A stretch of 10,975 nucleotides of DNA, taken from contig JAHWIT010000010.1 in the NCBI GenBank assembly GCA_019322455.1, positions 1 to 10,975 of the forward strand, read 5' to 3'. The position numbers were made by a program, and so were the translations under genes. Positions 5,214-10,975 of the stretch are shown piece after piece. A model generated the notes under the pieces. The model was not told the DNA's origin. It saw only the letters and a list, made by a program, of their open reading frames with translations, and searched no databases. Within the stretch, counting starts at the first letter, position 1, and every line of letters starts with the position of its first letter. Source of the stretch: Candidatus Woesearchaeota archaeon (GTDB lineage Archaea > Nanobdellota > Nanobdellia > Woesearchaeales > WJKL01).

Positions 5214-5301
5214 CCTCTAATGTTTTTGCATTACTAATCTCAACCGAAGTAAACTACAACACGATAAACCCAGTTCACCATGCATAAAAATAAATAAAAA
5301 T
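5214..5301 (-). promoter_or_regulatory. uS10 ribosome site and T-rich element after EF1A
   Basis: The SD AGAGG (5218-5214) belongs to uS10. Right after the EF1A stop the minus strand carries a T-rich run (about 5301-5283, TTTTTATTTATTTTTAT) that may be a weak U-tract terminator and/or TATA box for a separate uS10 transcript. Confidence 0.4.
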
Positions 5302-6588
5302 TTAGCCTAATTTCTTTTCTTTCATGTCTATGCACATACCAGCAGCAACAGTTGCTCCAGAATCCCTAATAGCAAATCTTGCCATTTGAGGACTCTCTGC
5401 CTGCTTTTCAATGCATAACGGCTGCATTGGTTTAACCTTAACAATAGCTGCATCTCCATTCTTAATAAAGTCTGGATTCTCAGCTAAAACCTCTCCTGTT
5501 GCTGGGTTTAATTTCTTTTCAATAGCTGTAATTTGACACGCTACTTGTGCTGTATGGATATGGAAAACTGGTGTATATCCTACTGTTACAACAGTTGGAT
5601 GGTTTAAAACAACCATTTGAGCAGTAAATTCTTCTGCTACTCTAGGAACATTATTGCTAGGTCCTAAAACATCTCCTCTTGCAATATCTTTCTTTCCAAT
5701 TCCTCGAACATTAAATCCTACATTATCTCCAGGCTCTGCTTTCTGCATCTGCTCATGATGCATCTCTATTGTTTTAACTTCTCCTGAAACTCCTTTACCC
5801 TCTCTTCCTGGAACTACTGTAATCTTGTCACCAACCTTCATAACTCCTGTTTCAATTCTTCCAACTGGAACAACTCCAATTCCAGTAATATTATACACAT
5901 CTTGTATTGGAAGTCTTAAAGGAAGATCTGTTGGTTTCTCAGGCTCCTTCAATGAATCCATTGCTTCTAATAAAGTCTCATCCTTATACCAAGCCATATT
6001 CTCTGATTTCTTTACAACATTATCTCCAACTAAAGCTGCCAATGGAACAAACTTTATCTCTGCGGGATTATAACCCACTGTTTTCAATAAAGCAGATACA
6101 TTCTCTTTAACAGATTTAAATTTGCCTTCATCATACTTCACAGCATCCATCTTATTTACTGCAACAATTAGTTGGTTAACACCTAATGTCTTTGACAGGA
6201 AAACATGCTCTTTTGTCTGAGCCATAACTCCTTCAGAAGCAGCTACAACTAACACTCCAACATCTGCTTGTGAAGCTCCTGTAATCATATTCTTAACAAA
6301 GTCTTTGTGTCCTGGTGCATCAATTATAGTAAAATAATATTTGTCTGTCTCGAATTTCTTATGAGCTAGATCAATTGTAACTCCTCTTTCTCTTTCCTCT
6401 TTTAGATTGTCCATAACAAACGCAAACTCAAAACCAGCTTTACCTAATTCTTGAGCTTTTTCTTTTAATTTTCGCATTGTAGCCTCATCTATTGTACCAG
6501 AATCAAATAGCAATCTACCTACAGTAGTGGACTTGCCATGATCTACATGTCCTACAAATACAATATTTATATGTGTTTTTTCAGCCAT
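5302..6588 (-). CDS. tuf: Translation elongation factor aEF1A (EF-1 alpha)
   Basis: 428-aa GTPase that delivers aminoacyl-tRNA to the ribosomal A site. G1 loop GHVDHGKS (13-20), the EERERGVTID switch region (64-73), G3 DAPGH (90-94) and G4 NKMD (145-148) are intact. The beta-barrel domains 2 and 3 follow, with GRIETG, GDNVGFNVRG and GATVAAG. The long switch insert and archaeal/eukaryal-type sequence (KNMITGASQADVGVLVV) separate it from bacterial EF-Tu, so this gene anchors the window as archaeal. Start: ATG 6588 with SD GGAGG (6601-6597) 8 nt upstream and TATA box at 6651-6643. First gene of a cluster with uS10 and the 123-aa protein. Confidence 0.98.
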   Translation of the reverse strand: MAEKTHINIVFVGHVDHGKSTTVGRLLFDSGTIDEATMRKLKEKAQELGKAGFEFAFVMDNLKEERERGVTIDLAHKKFETDKYYFTIIDAPGHKDFVKNMITGASQADVGVLVVAASEGVMAQTKEHVFLSKTLGVNQLIVAVNKMDAVKYDEGKFKSVKENVSALLKTVGYNPAEIKFVPLAALVGDNVVKKSENMAWYKDETLLEAMDSLKEPEKPTDLPLRLPIQDVYNITGIGVVPVGRIETGVMKVGDKITVVPGREGKGVSGEVKTIEMHHEQMQKAEPGDNVGFNVRGIGKKDIARGDVLGPSNNVPRVAEEFTAQMVVLNHPTVVTVGYTPVFHIHTAQVACQITAIEKKLNPATGEVLAENPDFIKNGDAAIVKVKPMQPLCIEKQAESPQMARFAIRDSGATVAAGMCIDMKEKKLG

Positions 6589-6596
6589 ATTATTTC

Positions 6597-6651
6597 CCTC
6601 CTCTCATAATAGTATTGTGATTACCTATGGAATTTTTGGTGTATTTATAAA
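6597..6651 (-). promoter_or_regulatory. Promoter and ribosome site of the EF1A cluster
   Basis: TATA box TTTATAAAT (6651-6643) lies about 42-50 bp upstream of the SD GGAGG (6601-6597), predicting a leader of roughly 30 nt before ATG 6588. It is one of the few leadered transcripts in the window, as suits a highly expressed gene. Confidence 0.65.
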
Positions 6652-6652
6652 A

Positions 6653-6773
6653 TTTGTGGTTTTTATTGAGGGAGAGACATTATCTAAGGTTTGAGGATAA
6701 TTTAGAGGTAAAAACCACAAGCTACGAACGTAGTGAGTATGTTTGTGGTTTTTATAGAGGAAAAACATAATCT
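6653..6773. repeat. Imperfect direct repeat with an intervening hairpin
   Basis: A 33-bp unit starting TTTGTGGTTTTTATTGAGG (6653-6685) recurs as TTTGTGGTTTTTATAGAGG at 6742-6773, offset 89 bp, both ending CAT(T/A)ATCT. Between them TAAAAACCACAA (6709-6720) pairs perfectly with TTGTGGTTTTTA (6743-6754), the start of the second copy, around a 22-nt loop containing CTACGAACGTAG and AGTGAGT. The region lies upstream of the EF1A promoter and past the end of the acidic-protein gene. The rest of the 6589-6840 spacer holds no gene. Confidence 0.7.
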
Positions 6774-6811
6774 ATATTTAATAATAATGATATAGAATTA
6801 ATATTTTAATA

Positions 6812-6836
6812 TAAAAAGAAAAAAAAGAAAAAAAAT
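6812..6836 (-). terminator. Oligo-U transcription terminator
   Basis: The minus strand is an almost pure T-run (T8-C-T8-C-T5) starting a few bases after the stop codon of the acidic secreted protein. Archaeal RNA polymerase terminates intrinsically at such U-tracts. No hairpin precedes it. Confidence 0.75.
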
Positions 6837-6840
6837 TTAT

Positions 6841-8004
6841 TTATTCTTCAGGTTCTTCTTCCTCTTCTTCATCATTGTTTTTACTATTTCCTTTTCCTTT
6901 ATTGCCTTTGTCTTTATTTGATTTTCCCTTGCCTTTATCTTCTTCGTCTTCCTCATCTTCATCTACTTCGTCTACTTCGTCTTCTTCAGTTTCGTCTTCT
7001 TCTTCCTCTTCCTCAGCTTCTTCTACTTCATCTGCTTCAACAGTTCCTTTCTTTCCCTTGCCTTTTCCTCTGCCTGGCAACACAATATGTGCCTTTTTAC
7101 CAGCAGATACAGCTGATTCAATCTGGCTTGCTATGTTTTCAACTTCTTCGTCTGTAAGGCCTTCTTTTGCCTTTATCTTTATCTTTGTCTTGTTTTTCTT
7201 TACTTTAACCTGTACTTCAGCTTTTGAAGTTGAATCTCCTAAGCTGCTAACAATTTCATTAACTTGAGCCTCTTGCTCAGGTGTAAGTCCTTTAAACTTA
7301 AGTTTAAGGTTGCTTACCTGTTCAACAAGTTCTTCATTCTCAGCTATTGCTTGTTCTATCTCAACTTCATCTTCAAGCTCTTCTATCTCATCTCCATCTC
7401 CTAATTCCTCTACATTCTCTTCAACCTCTTCCATTATCTCATCGTATTCTTCTTGCGCCTCTACAGCTGCACCCATTCTCTTTGCAGCAATCATAGCCTG
7501 AACTTCCATTAGTCGTTCTCTTGCATGAGCTAATCCTTTCTTAGCCTTTGCACTCTTGCCTAATGTTAGTTTCATATCTATCTTCTCTATTATTCTTTCA
7601 AATGGCCAAAGAATACTGTCTGGTGTAACTCCAGCTTCTTCTGTTACTTCTTCAGGCACTTCTATTGTTTCTTCCTCTTCTTCAGTTTCTTCTTCTGTTT
7701 CATTTACACCCTCATCAGTTTCTTCTTCAACTTCTTCCTCAGTCTCTTCTTCATCTTCTGTTTCTTCTACTTCCTCCTCTTCCTCTACTTCTTCAGTTTC
7801 TTCTTCGTCTTCAGTTTCTTCCTCTTCTTCAGCTGGTTCTTCATCTACAGGTTCTTCATCAGCTGGTTCTTCATCAGCTGGAATAACTGTCACAGCAGAA
7901 TCTGTGTCTTCTTCAGGTTCCTCAGTTGTCTCATTTTCAGCAAATGCAAGCGGTATTGAAAATACCATCAGCATAGCCAAAAACAATGCTATTGTTTTTT
8001 TCAT
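6841..8004 (-). CDS. Secreted, extremely acidic protein with DUF5667-like domain
   Basis: 387 aa. A signal peptide (1-22, MKKTIALFLAMLMVFSIPLA, likely cut after AFA) is followed by a long E/T/D-rich tract (about 23-122). A helical domain at about 126-205 (GVTPDSILWPFERIIEKID, then AHARERLMEVQAM) matches the DUF5667 pattern of exported proteins. A mixed lysine-rich domain (about 231-320, VQVKVKKNKTKIKIKAK) ends in GRGKGKGKKG, and a second acidic tract is broken by KGKGKSNKDKGNKGKG. The start is decided by GGAGG at 8017-8013, 8 nt before ATG 8004; an ATG at 8022 would put the ribosome site inside the gene. No membrane anchor or sortase motif is seen, so it is probably released or held by charge. 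A role in surface charge or cation binding is a guess. Confidence 0.85.
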   Translation of the reverse strand: MKKTIALFLAMLMVFSIPLAFAENETTEEPEEDTDSAVTVIPADEEPADEEPVDEEPAEEEEETEDEEETEEVEEEEEVEETEDEEETEEEVEEETDEGVNETEEETEEEEETIEVPEEVTEEAGVTPDSILWPFERIIEKIDMKLTLGKSAKAKKGLAHARERLMEVQAMIAAKRMGAAVEAQEEYDEIMEEVEENVEELGDGDEIEELEDEVEIEQAIAENEELVEQVSNLKLKFKGLTPEQEAQVNEIVSSLGDSTSKAEVQVKVKKNKTKIKIKAKEGLTDEEVENIASQIESAVSAGKKAHIVLPGRGKGKGKKGTVEADEVEEAEEEEEEDETEEDEVDEVDEDEEDEEDKGKGKSNKDKGNKGKGNSKNNDEEEEEEPEE

Positions 8005-8012
8005 TTTTTTTG

Positions 8013-8017
8013 CCTCC
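8013..8017 (-). promoter_or_regulatory. Ribosome binding site deciding the acidic-protein start
   Basis: The minus strand GGAGG with 8-nt spacing selects ATG 8004 over the in-frame ATG at 8022. A weak TATA-like TTTATG lies further upstream (about 8062-8055). Confidence 0.7.
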
Positions 8018-8037
8018 TTCATATTTTAATATGAATA

Positions 8038-8178
8038 TTATTCTTCAACAAAACTAACATAAACCTCAAGATTCTTTATTGACTTATCATTTTTTAAATC
8101 TTGAAACATATCCAATTCTTCAGATTCAATCTCTTTTTCTAATTCAATTGGTTCATATAATATTATTTTGTTTTGCAT
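8038..8178 (-). CDS. Small acidic hypothetical protein (46 aa)
   Basis: Short open frame with gene-like codon use, beginning MQNKIILYEPIELEKEIE and ending LEVYVSFVEE. Its ATG follows the stop of the 269-aa gene after a single base (TAA-A-ATG), and there is no clear ribosome site, so translation is probably coupled. It ends 33 bp before the acidic secreted protein gene starts on the same strand. It is rich in glutamate and lysine with no cysteine or membrane segment; no family recognised. It could be a subunit or regulator acting with its upstream partner. Confidence 0.65.
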   Translation of the reverse strand: MQNKIILYEPIELEKEIESEELDMFQDLKNDKSIKNLEVYVSFVEE

Positions 8179-8179
8179 T

Positions 8180-8989
8180 TTATTCAAATTTGACTCTTCT
8201 TGTATTATTTTTATATATCCTAGTAGATTCTTGATGTCTTTTTTTTGCTTCCTCCTGAATTCTTTTTTGTTCTTGAACTTTCATTAATTCTTCATGTTGG
8301 TCAACAACAGGAACATGAGCTAAAAGATCATAACTATCTTCTTCCTTTTTATGAAATAATTCATTAATAATTTTACTATCATGACCATCTTTTGCAATAG
8401 CTTCTTTGTCTAATTGTTTTGAGTCATATTCTACCTTTTGAACTTTATGATATTTGTCAAACATATCTAAAAGTTGTTTGCTATATTCTTCTACAAGCTT
8501 CTCTCTGCCTTCTATTCTAGCATATCTTTTAACAGAAATATGAATTAAAACAGATTCTAAGTCATTAGCAGATAATCTTTGTAAAGCAGGAATTATCTCT
8601 GCAATCTGCATTGGTGAATCAAGACTTCCTTTTAAATTTTTATAATTCATAGCCATCCATTCATCTTCAAACCATGCTTCTAATTCCCACTTGTTTCCTT
8701 TCTCCTTACCTACTCTATACAAAGGCATAACTATTCCTGTCAACTCTTTCCATTCACCATTATACATTTTAGTTGGAGCAAATTCTAATAGTGTTCCTTT
8801 CTCAATAAGCAAACTTGGCTTATATAATACCTCTCCTGCAAGTTTTTCTTCCATTTGTTTCTGCTCAGATTTAAGATTAGTAATTATTAATCCATTAGTT
8901 TGATTGACTAAATAGCCTAATACATCTCTTGTAAAATCAAATGCACTAACCCCAGTTTCAGGAAATTCTAAATCAGTATATTTTGTCAT
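8180..8989 (-). CDS. Hypothetical protein (269 aa) with charged C-terminal tail
   Basis: No family recognised. The first 170 residues look like a folded alpha/beta domain with blocks LLIEKGTLLEFAPTKMYNG (60-78), ELEAWFEDEWMAMNY (about 102-116) and a helix PMQIAEIIPALQRLSANDLE. The last 90 residues are strongly charged, probably coiled (EELMKVQEQKRIQEEAKKRH), and end in a basic patch (NNTRRVKFE). No signal peptide or membrane segment, so it is cytoplasmic. ATG 8989 has TATA box GTTATAAG 26-33 bp upstream, hence a leaderless mRNA. The 46-aa gene is coupled to its stop codon. Confidence 0.8.
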   Translation of the reverse strand: MTKYTDLEFPETGVSAFDFTRDVLGYLVNQTNGLIITNLKSEQKQMEEKLAGEVLYKPSLLIEKGTLLEFAPTKMYNGEWKELTGIVMPLYRVGKEKGNKWELEAWFEDEWMAMNYKNLKGSLDSPMQIAEIIPALQRLSANDLESVLIHISVKRYARIEGREKLVEEYSKQLLDMFDKYHKVQKVEYDSKQLDKEAIAKDGHDSKIINELFHKKEEDSYDLLAHVPVVDQHEELMKVQEQKRIQEEAKKRHQESTRIYKNNTRRVKFE

Positions 8990-9014
8990 ATTAAGGTATA
9001 AAGTGAAGAAAATA

Positions 9015-9022
9015 CTTATAAC
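9015..9022 (-). promoter_or_regulatory. TATA box of the 269-aa protein gene
   Basis: The minus strand GTTATAAG is 26-33 bp before ATG 8989. A second palindromic TTTATAAA stands at 9051-9058 and could be an alternative box. Confidence 0.55.
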
Positions 9023-9101
9023 TTATTTACGGAACAGTTTTTTTAAATTGTTTATAAAGAATATATTATTCCTCTTATTGTTCTTCTATGTTCCATAAGC
9101 T

Positions 9102-9965
9102 TTATTTTAAAAAAATAAGGTTTTTTTTGCCTCTTTTTTCCTTATAAATGATTCTTCTTGATTCTAATTCCATAAGAAGCCTTGAAAGATGAGCTTTAGA
9201 AAAACCAGTAATAACCCTTAAAGTTCCTTGCTCGCATTGTCCTTCTCTTTGCTTAAGTATTCTTGCAATCTGCTGCTCTTCTTCTTTTAAATGCTCTTCT
9301 AAACTGTCTTTTTTAGTTCCTTTTTCAACATCTTTAAACAAGATCTTATAAAGAATATAACCTAATAAACCCAAAACAACAAACCCAATAAAAGCAGCTA
9401 CAATTATTGGGTTATAATTTATTCTTGTTTTATACAATGCAAATATTGAAATTTCATTTCCTGCTTCTATATTTGCTCTTTCCCAAGCAAAAATAAGGCT
9501 TCTTCCATCTGTTGTTGCTTTATCTGGTTTTGGATATATTGAACCAGTTGTATCACTAATTGGTTTCTTTAAAACAGCTTCTTCTGGAAGCACTAAAGTT
9601 ATTTCAATAAAATTTGTATCATATCCAATTGGCAAATTCAATAAAAAATTAGATTTATCAATAAATTCTCTTGTAATATAACTTAATTTTGCCTGATCAG
9701 CTACACTCAAATTCAATATAATTGAATCATCTTTTATTACTGGATCTACCTTTATGTCATTCAAATAAAGCTCTATTGTTTCTGCATCATTAGGAATAGG
9801 TAGTATTATATCTCCTTCATTAGAAGAAATAAGAACATTCTGCACTAAAACCTTATTATCAACAATGTTGTAATTGACATTATATGATTCAAGAGTAGAG
9901 GCTGTAGAAACATTAATAACTAGCAAAAACACTATAATAAGTAAAAATACCTTCAAAACTCCCAT
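9102..9965 (-). CDS. Membrane-anchored winged-helix transcription regulator
   Basis: 287 aa. A signal peptide/anchor (about 1-22, FLLIIVFLLVINVSTA) precedes an extracytoplasmic beta-rich domain (about 25-180). One transmembrane helix follows at about 186-209 (IIVAAFIGFVVLGLLGYILY). A charged linker (210-228) leads to a cytoplasmic winged helix-turn-helix domain at about 229-287, with recognition-helix region SKAHLSRLLMELESRR and a basic wing (KEKRGKKNLIF). This layout is common in archaeal one-component regulators (DUF7343-type wHTH with a DUF4897/DUF7345-like sensor part); it would sense something outside and bind DNA at the membrane. The ligand and targets are unknown. ATG 9965 has a TATA box 24-31 bp upstream. 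It stands as a single gene. Confidence 0.85.
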   Translation of the reverse strand: MGVLKVFLLIIVFLLVINVSTASTLESYNVNYNIVDNKVLVQNVLISSNEGDIILPIPNDAETIELYLNDIKVDPVIKDDSIILNLSVADQAKLSYITREFIDKSNFLLNLPIGYDTNFIEITLVLPEEAVLKKPISDTTGSIYPKPDKATTDGRSLIFAWERANIEAGNEISIFALYKTRINYNPIIVAAFIGFVVLGLLGYILYKILFKDVEKGTKKDSLEEHLKEEEQQIARILKQREGQCEQGTLRVITGFSKAHLSRLLMELESRRIIYKEKRGKKNLIFLK

Positions 9966-9988
9966 GAATAAAATATAAGGTTAAGAAG

Positions 9989-9996
9989 TATAAAAA
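9989..9996 (-). promoter_or_regulatory. TATA box of the membrane wHTH regulator
   Basis: The minus strand TTTTTATA is 24-31 bp before ATG 9965; leaderless transcript expected. Confidence 0.6.
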
Positions 9997-10008
9997 GATT
10001 CGGGAATT

Positions 10009-10083
10009 TTAACTACCATGATGAGACTGCACAGCTTCTCTTAATTTCTCTAAATAATCCTTATCAACATAGCGCTGGAGGGC
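10009..10083 (-). pseudogene. 3' remnant of an unidentified gene
   Basis: The minus strand reads a short gene-like frame, RYVDKDYLEKLREAVQSHH-G-S, ending in TAA at 10011-10009. Codon use (GAT AAG GAT TAT TTA GAG AAA TTA) matches neighbouring real genes. Upstream the frame runs into the hairpin at 10083-10105 and the inverted repeat of the toxin-antitoxin cassette, with no start codon or promoter. I read it as the C-terminal end of a gene cut off by insertion or deletion. The family is not recognised. Confidence 0.5.
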
Positions 10084-10105
10084 AAAATTTCCGAAGGAAA
10101 TTTTG
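10083..10105. repeat. Perfect 10-bp hairpin with GAA triloop
   Basis: CAAAATTTCC (10083-10092) pairs with GGAAATTTTG (10096-10105) around GAA. It sits exactly between the gene remnant and the left inverted repeat of the cassette. A smaller hairpin of the same design, AGAAC-GAA-GTTCT, lies at 10132-10144. Confidence 0.7.
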
Positions 10106-10192
10106 AGTTGAAAAAGGGCAAATTTAAATTAAGAACGAAGTTCTATTAATTGACAAAATAAGGGGCAAGAATTTATTCCAAATATAGAAAGA

Positions 10193-10229
10193 TTTATATA
10201 TAAGTTATTATATATTAACTATAGGTGAT
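10193..10229 (+). promoter_or_regulatory. Promoter and ribosome site of the toxin-antitoxin operon
   Basis: TATA box TTTATATATA (10193-10202) is followed by an AT-rich stretch and by SD GGTGAT (10224-10229), 5 nt before ATG 10235. The repeated TATA/TATTA motifs between box and start could be the antitoxin's operator for autorepression, which is usual for ribbon-helix-helix antitoxins. Confidence 0.6.
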
Positions 10230-10234
10230 ATATA

Positions 10235-10462
10235 ATGACAAGCGCTACAACAATTCAACTCGATAAATCTATTGTAAATGCTTTAAAAGCAATAAGAGAA
10301 TATCCTAGACAGACATATAATGAATTAATTAAACATATGGTTCAGGTATTCAAAAGCATGAGAAAAAGAAATCAGTATGACGAATTTCTTCATAAAATAC
10401 AGCAAGCCAAAATGAAAGAATTATGGGGCAGTAAAGAAGATGAGGATTGGGAAAATGTTTAA
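10235..10462 (+). CDS. Ribbon-helix-helix antitoxin
   Basis: 75 aa. The N-terminus TTIQLDKSIVNALKAIREYP (5-24) has the beta-strand plus helix pattern of a ribbon-helix-helix DNA-binding domain, followed by the second helix TYNELIKHMVQVFKSM (27-42). The C-terminal tail is tryptophan- and acid-rich (ELWGSKEDEDWENV, 62-75), typical of an antitoxin segment that wraps around its toxin. It should neutralise the downstream MazF/PemK-like toxin and repress the operon from the AT-rich promoter. It is separated from the toxin by 47 bp holding a hairpin at the stop codon. Confidence 0.8.
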   Translation: MTSATTIQLDKSIVNALKAIREYPRQTYNELIKHMVQVFKSMRKRNQYDEFLHKIQQAKMKELWGSKEDEDWENV

Positions 10463-10479
10463 AATCTTTTCAAGATTTT
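10461..10479 (+). terminator. Hairpin between antitoxin and toxin
   Basis: AAAATCTT (10461-10468) pairs with AAGATTTT (10472-10479) around TTC, followed by one more T. It overlaps the antitoxin stop codon and precedes the toxin ribosome site. A partial terminator or RNA processing site here would keep antitoxin expression above toxin. Confidence 0.5.
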
Positions 10480-10509
10480 TAACATGCCAAAAATCGGAGG
10501 TTTTTGAGC

Positions 10510-10824
10510 ATGCTTAAAGCAGGAGATGTAGTTTTAACTAAAGTCCAATTTACAGATACCTTTGAAATTAAGAAAAGACCTGCTTTAGTGTTGTTTGAAG
10601 AGTATGATAACATTGTTGTAGCTGGGATAACAAGTAATTTGGAGATGAAAGGAATCTCATTAACAAAAAAGGAAGGAGCAGTAAAGGATAGTATTATAAA
10701 ATTAAATTATATATTTACAATTTCTAAAGAAATGATTGAGAAAACTCTATTCTCCTTATCCAAAGAAAAGAAAAAGGTAGTTTTTGATGAGCTTGTTAAG
10801 AAGCTGAAAGATCTATCAAAATAA
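10510..10824 (+). CDS. MazF/PemK-like toxin, putative endoribonuclease
   Basis: 104 aa. The N-terminal pattern LKAGDVVLTKVQFTD then KKRPALVLFEE is the MazF/PemK/Kid fold signature: GD(I/V)V near the start, and KRPALVL as the conserved strand with the catalytic-region arginine. VVAGITSN matches the following conserved strand. Family members cleave mRNA and are held inactive by the antitoxin. ATG 10510 is preferred because GGAGG (10496-10500) is 9 nt upstream; an in-frame TTG at 10504 would leave only 3 nt. The C-terminus is lysine-rich (KKKVVFDELVKKLKDLSK). The stop codon lies inside the right inverted repeat. Confidence 0.85.
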   Translation: MLKAGDVVLTKVQFTDTFEIKKRPALVLFEEYDNIVVAGITSNLEMKGISLTKKEGAVKDSIIKLNYIFTISKEMIEKTLFSLSKEKKKVVFDELVKKLKDLSK

Positions 10825-10888
10825 ATTCTTGCCCAATCAATTAATTTGCCCTTTTTCAATTGCGTATAATGTTTATTATATACCCCGA

Positions 10889-10967
10889 CCTCGAATTTTC
10901 TCCCACACGTAACAGCCGTGGAGTGAGGTGAGAAAATTCAGAGGTGTGAGGCAAAACGCAAGTTTTG
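10889..10967. repeat. Complex hairpin and GNRA-loop hairpin at the right edge
   Basis: CCTC-GAATTTTCTC (10889-10902) pairs with GAGAAAATTC-A-GAGG (10930-10944), with one bulged base. The 27-nt apical part contains a small CACG/CGTG stem and GTGGAGTGAGG. Next to it CAAAAC-GCAA-GTTTTG (10952-10967) is a 6-bp stem with a GCAA loop. No coding frame covers this. TTTATTATATA (10872-10882) could be a TATA box for a transcript of this region. It may be part of the hairpin family, an end signal for the cassette, or an RNA element running out of the window. Confidence 0.55.
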
Positions 10968-10975
10968 AGTTAGCA

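Larger units (their letters stand above)
10108..10859. mobile_element. Toxin-antitoxin cassette bounded by imperfect inverted repeats
   Basis: TTGAAAAAGGGCAAATT (10108-10124) is the exact reverse complement of 10843-10859, and GGGCAAGAATTTATT (10163-10177) of 10820-10834. The element TTAATTGA is also shared between the two blocks. The right repeat spans 40 bp. The left spans 70 bp because it has gained extra sequence including the AGAAC-GAA-GTTCT hairpin. The right inner block contains the toxin stop codon. No transposase and no clear target duplication are seen, so it would be a non-autonomous unit, or the repeats could be structural. Confidence 0.55.

Noticed and set aside
5205..5301. Micro-frames (13 and 22 codons) between EF1A and uS10
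   Set aside because: No ribosome site, unlike codon use, and conflict with the T-rich element and the uS10 leader; too short to support.
6875..8029. Several long plus-strand open frames rich in serine or leucine
   Set aside because: They are the antisense of the glutamate-rich acidic gene: GAA/GAG codons read as TTC/CTC/TCT on the other strand.
10504..10509. TTG start for the toxin two codons upstream
   Set aside because: Only 3 nt from the GGAGG site; ATG 10510 at 9 nt is the normal spacing.
1..10975. CRISPR array
   Set aside because: No regularly spaced repeats of 23-40 bp; the repeats present are hairpins or single duplications.

Overview
This AT-rich window is archaeal. It carries aEF1A followed by uS10 in the classic archaeal order. 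Two tRNA genes are interrupted by bulge-helix-bulge introns. Most genes have a TATA box 20-30 bp before the start codon and no leader, while a few use GGAGG-type ribosome sites. Alongside these are two bacterial-type genes, rsmI and a full-length sigma-70 factor. That mixture suggests a DPANN archaeon of the Woesearchaeota/Pacearchaeota kind; the lineage is an inference, not something read directly.

Left part (1-2077): a hairpin and a pseudoknot-capable element that may be an IS200/IS605-type end, a small unknown gene, then rsmI converging on it. A divergent pair of small genes follows (unknown protein, zinc-ribbon protein). The zinc-ribbon stop codon touches the 3' end of a minus-strand tRNA-Glu(CTC) that has a 61-nt intron in the T-loop. 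The first 15 nt of this tRNA recur 89 bp upstream, next to the only good TATA box.

Middle (2078-6588), all on the minus strand: a VIT1/CCC1-type membrane protein; the sigma-70 protein (496 aa, regions 1.1 to 4.2 all recognisable) expressed from an archaeal leaderless promoter; and tRNA-Ser(GGA), which reads as a four-exon gene with three introns. Next come three consecutive long hairpins with similar apical sequence, and then the EF1A - uS10 - unknown 123-aa protein cluster.

Right-middle (6589-9965), minus strand: a duplicated spacer with a hairpin. Beyond it lies a cluster of an unknown 269-aa protein, a 46-aa protein coupled to it by a 1-nt gap, and a secreted, extremely acidic protein with a DUF5667-like domain. 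A membrane-anchored winged-helix regulator stands alone.

Right end (9966-10975): a 3' gene remnant, then a ribbon-helix-helix antitoxin / MazF-PemK-like toxin pair bounded by imperfect inverted repeats, with small triloop hairpins around and inside it, and a final complex hairpin.

The points most worth following are the complete bacterial sigma factor in an archaeal setting, the three-intron tRNA-Ser with a shared T-loop intron site in tRNA-Glu, the family of hairpins with variable arms and similar loops, and the inverted-repeat-bounded toxin-antitoxin cassette.
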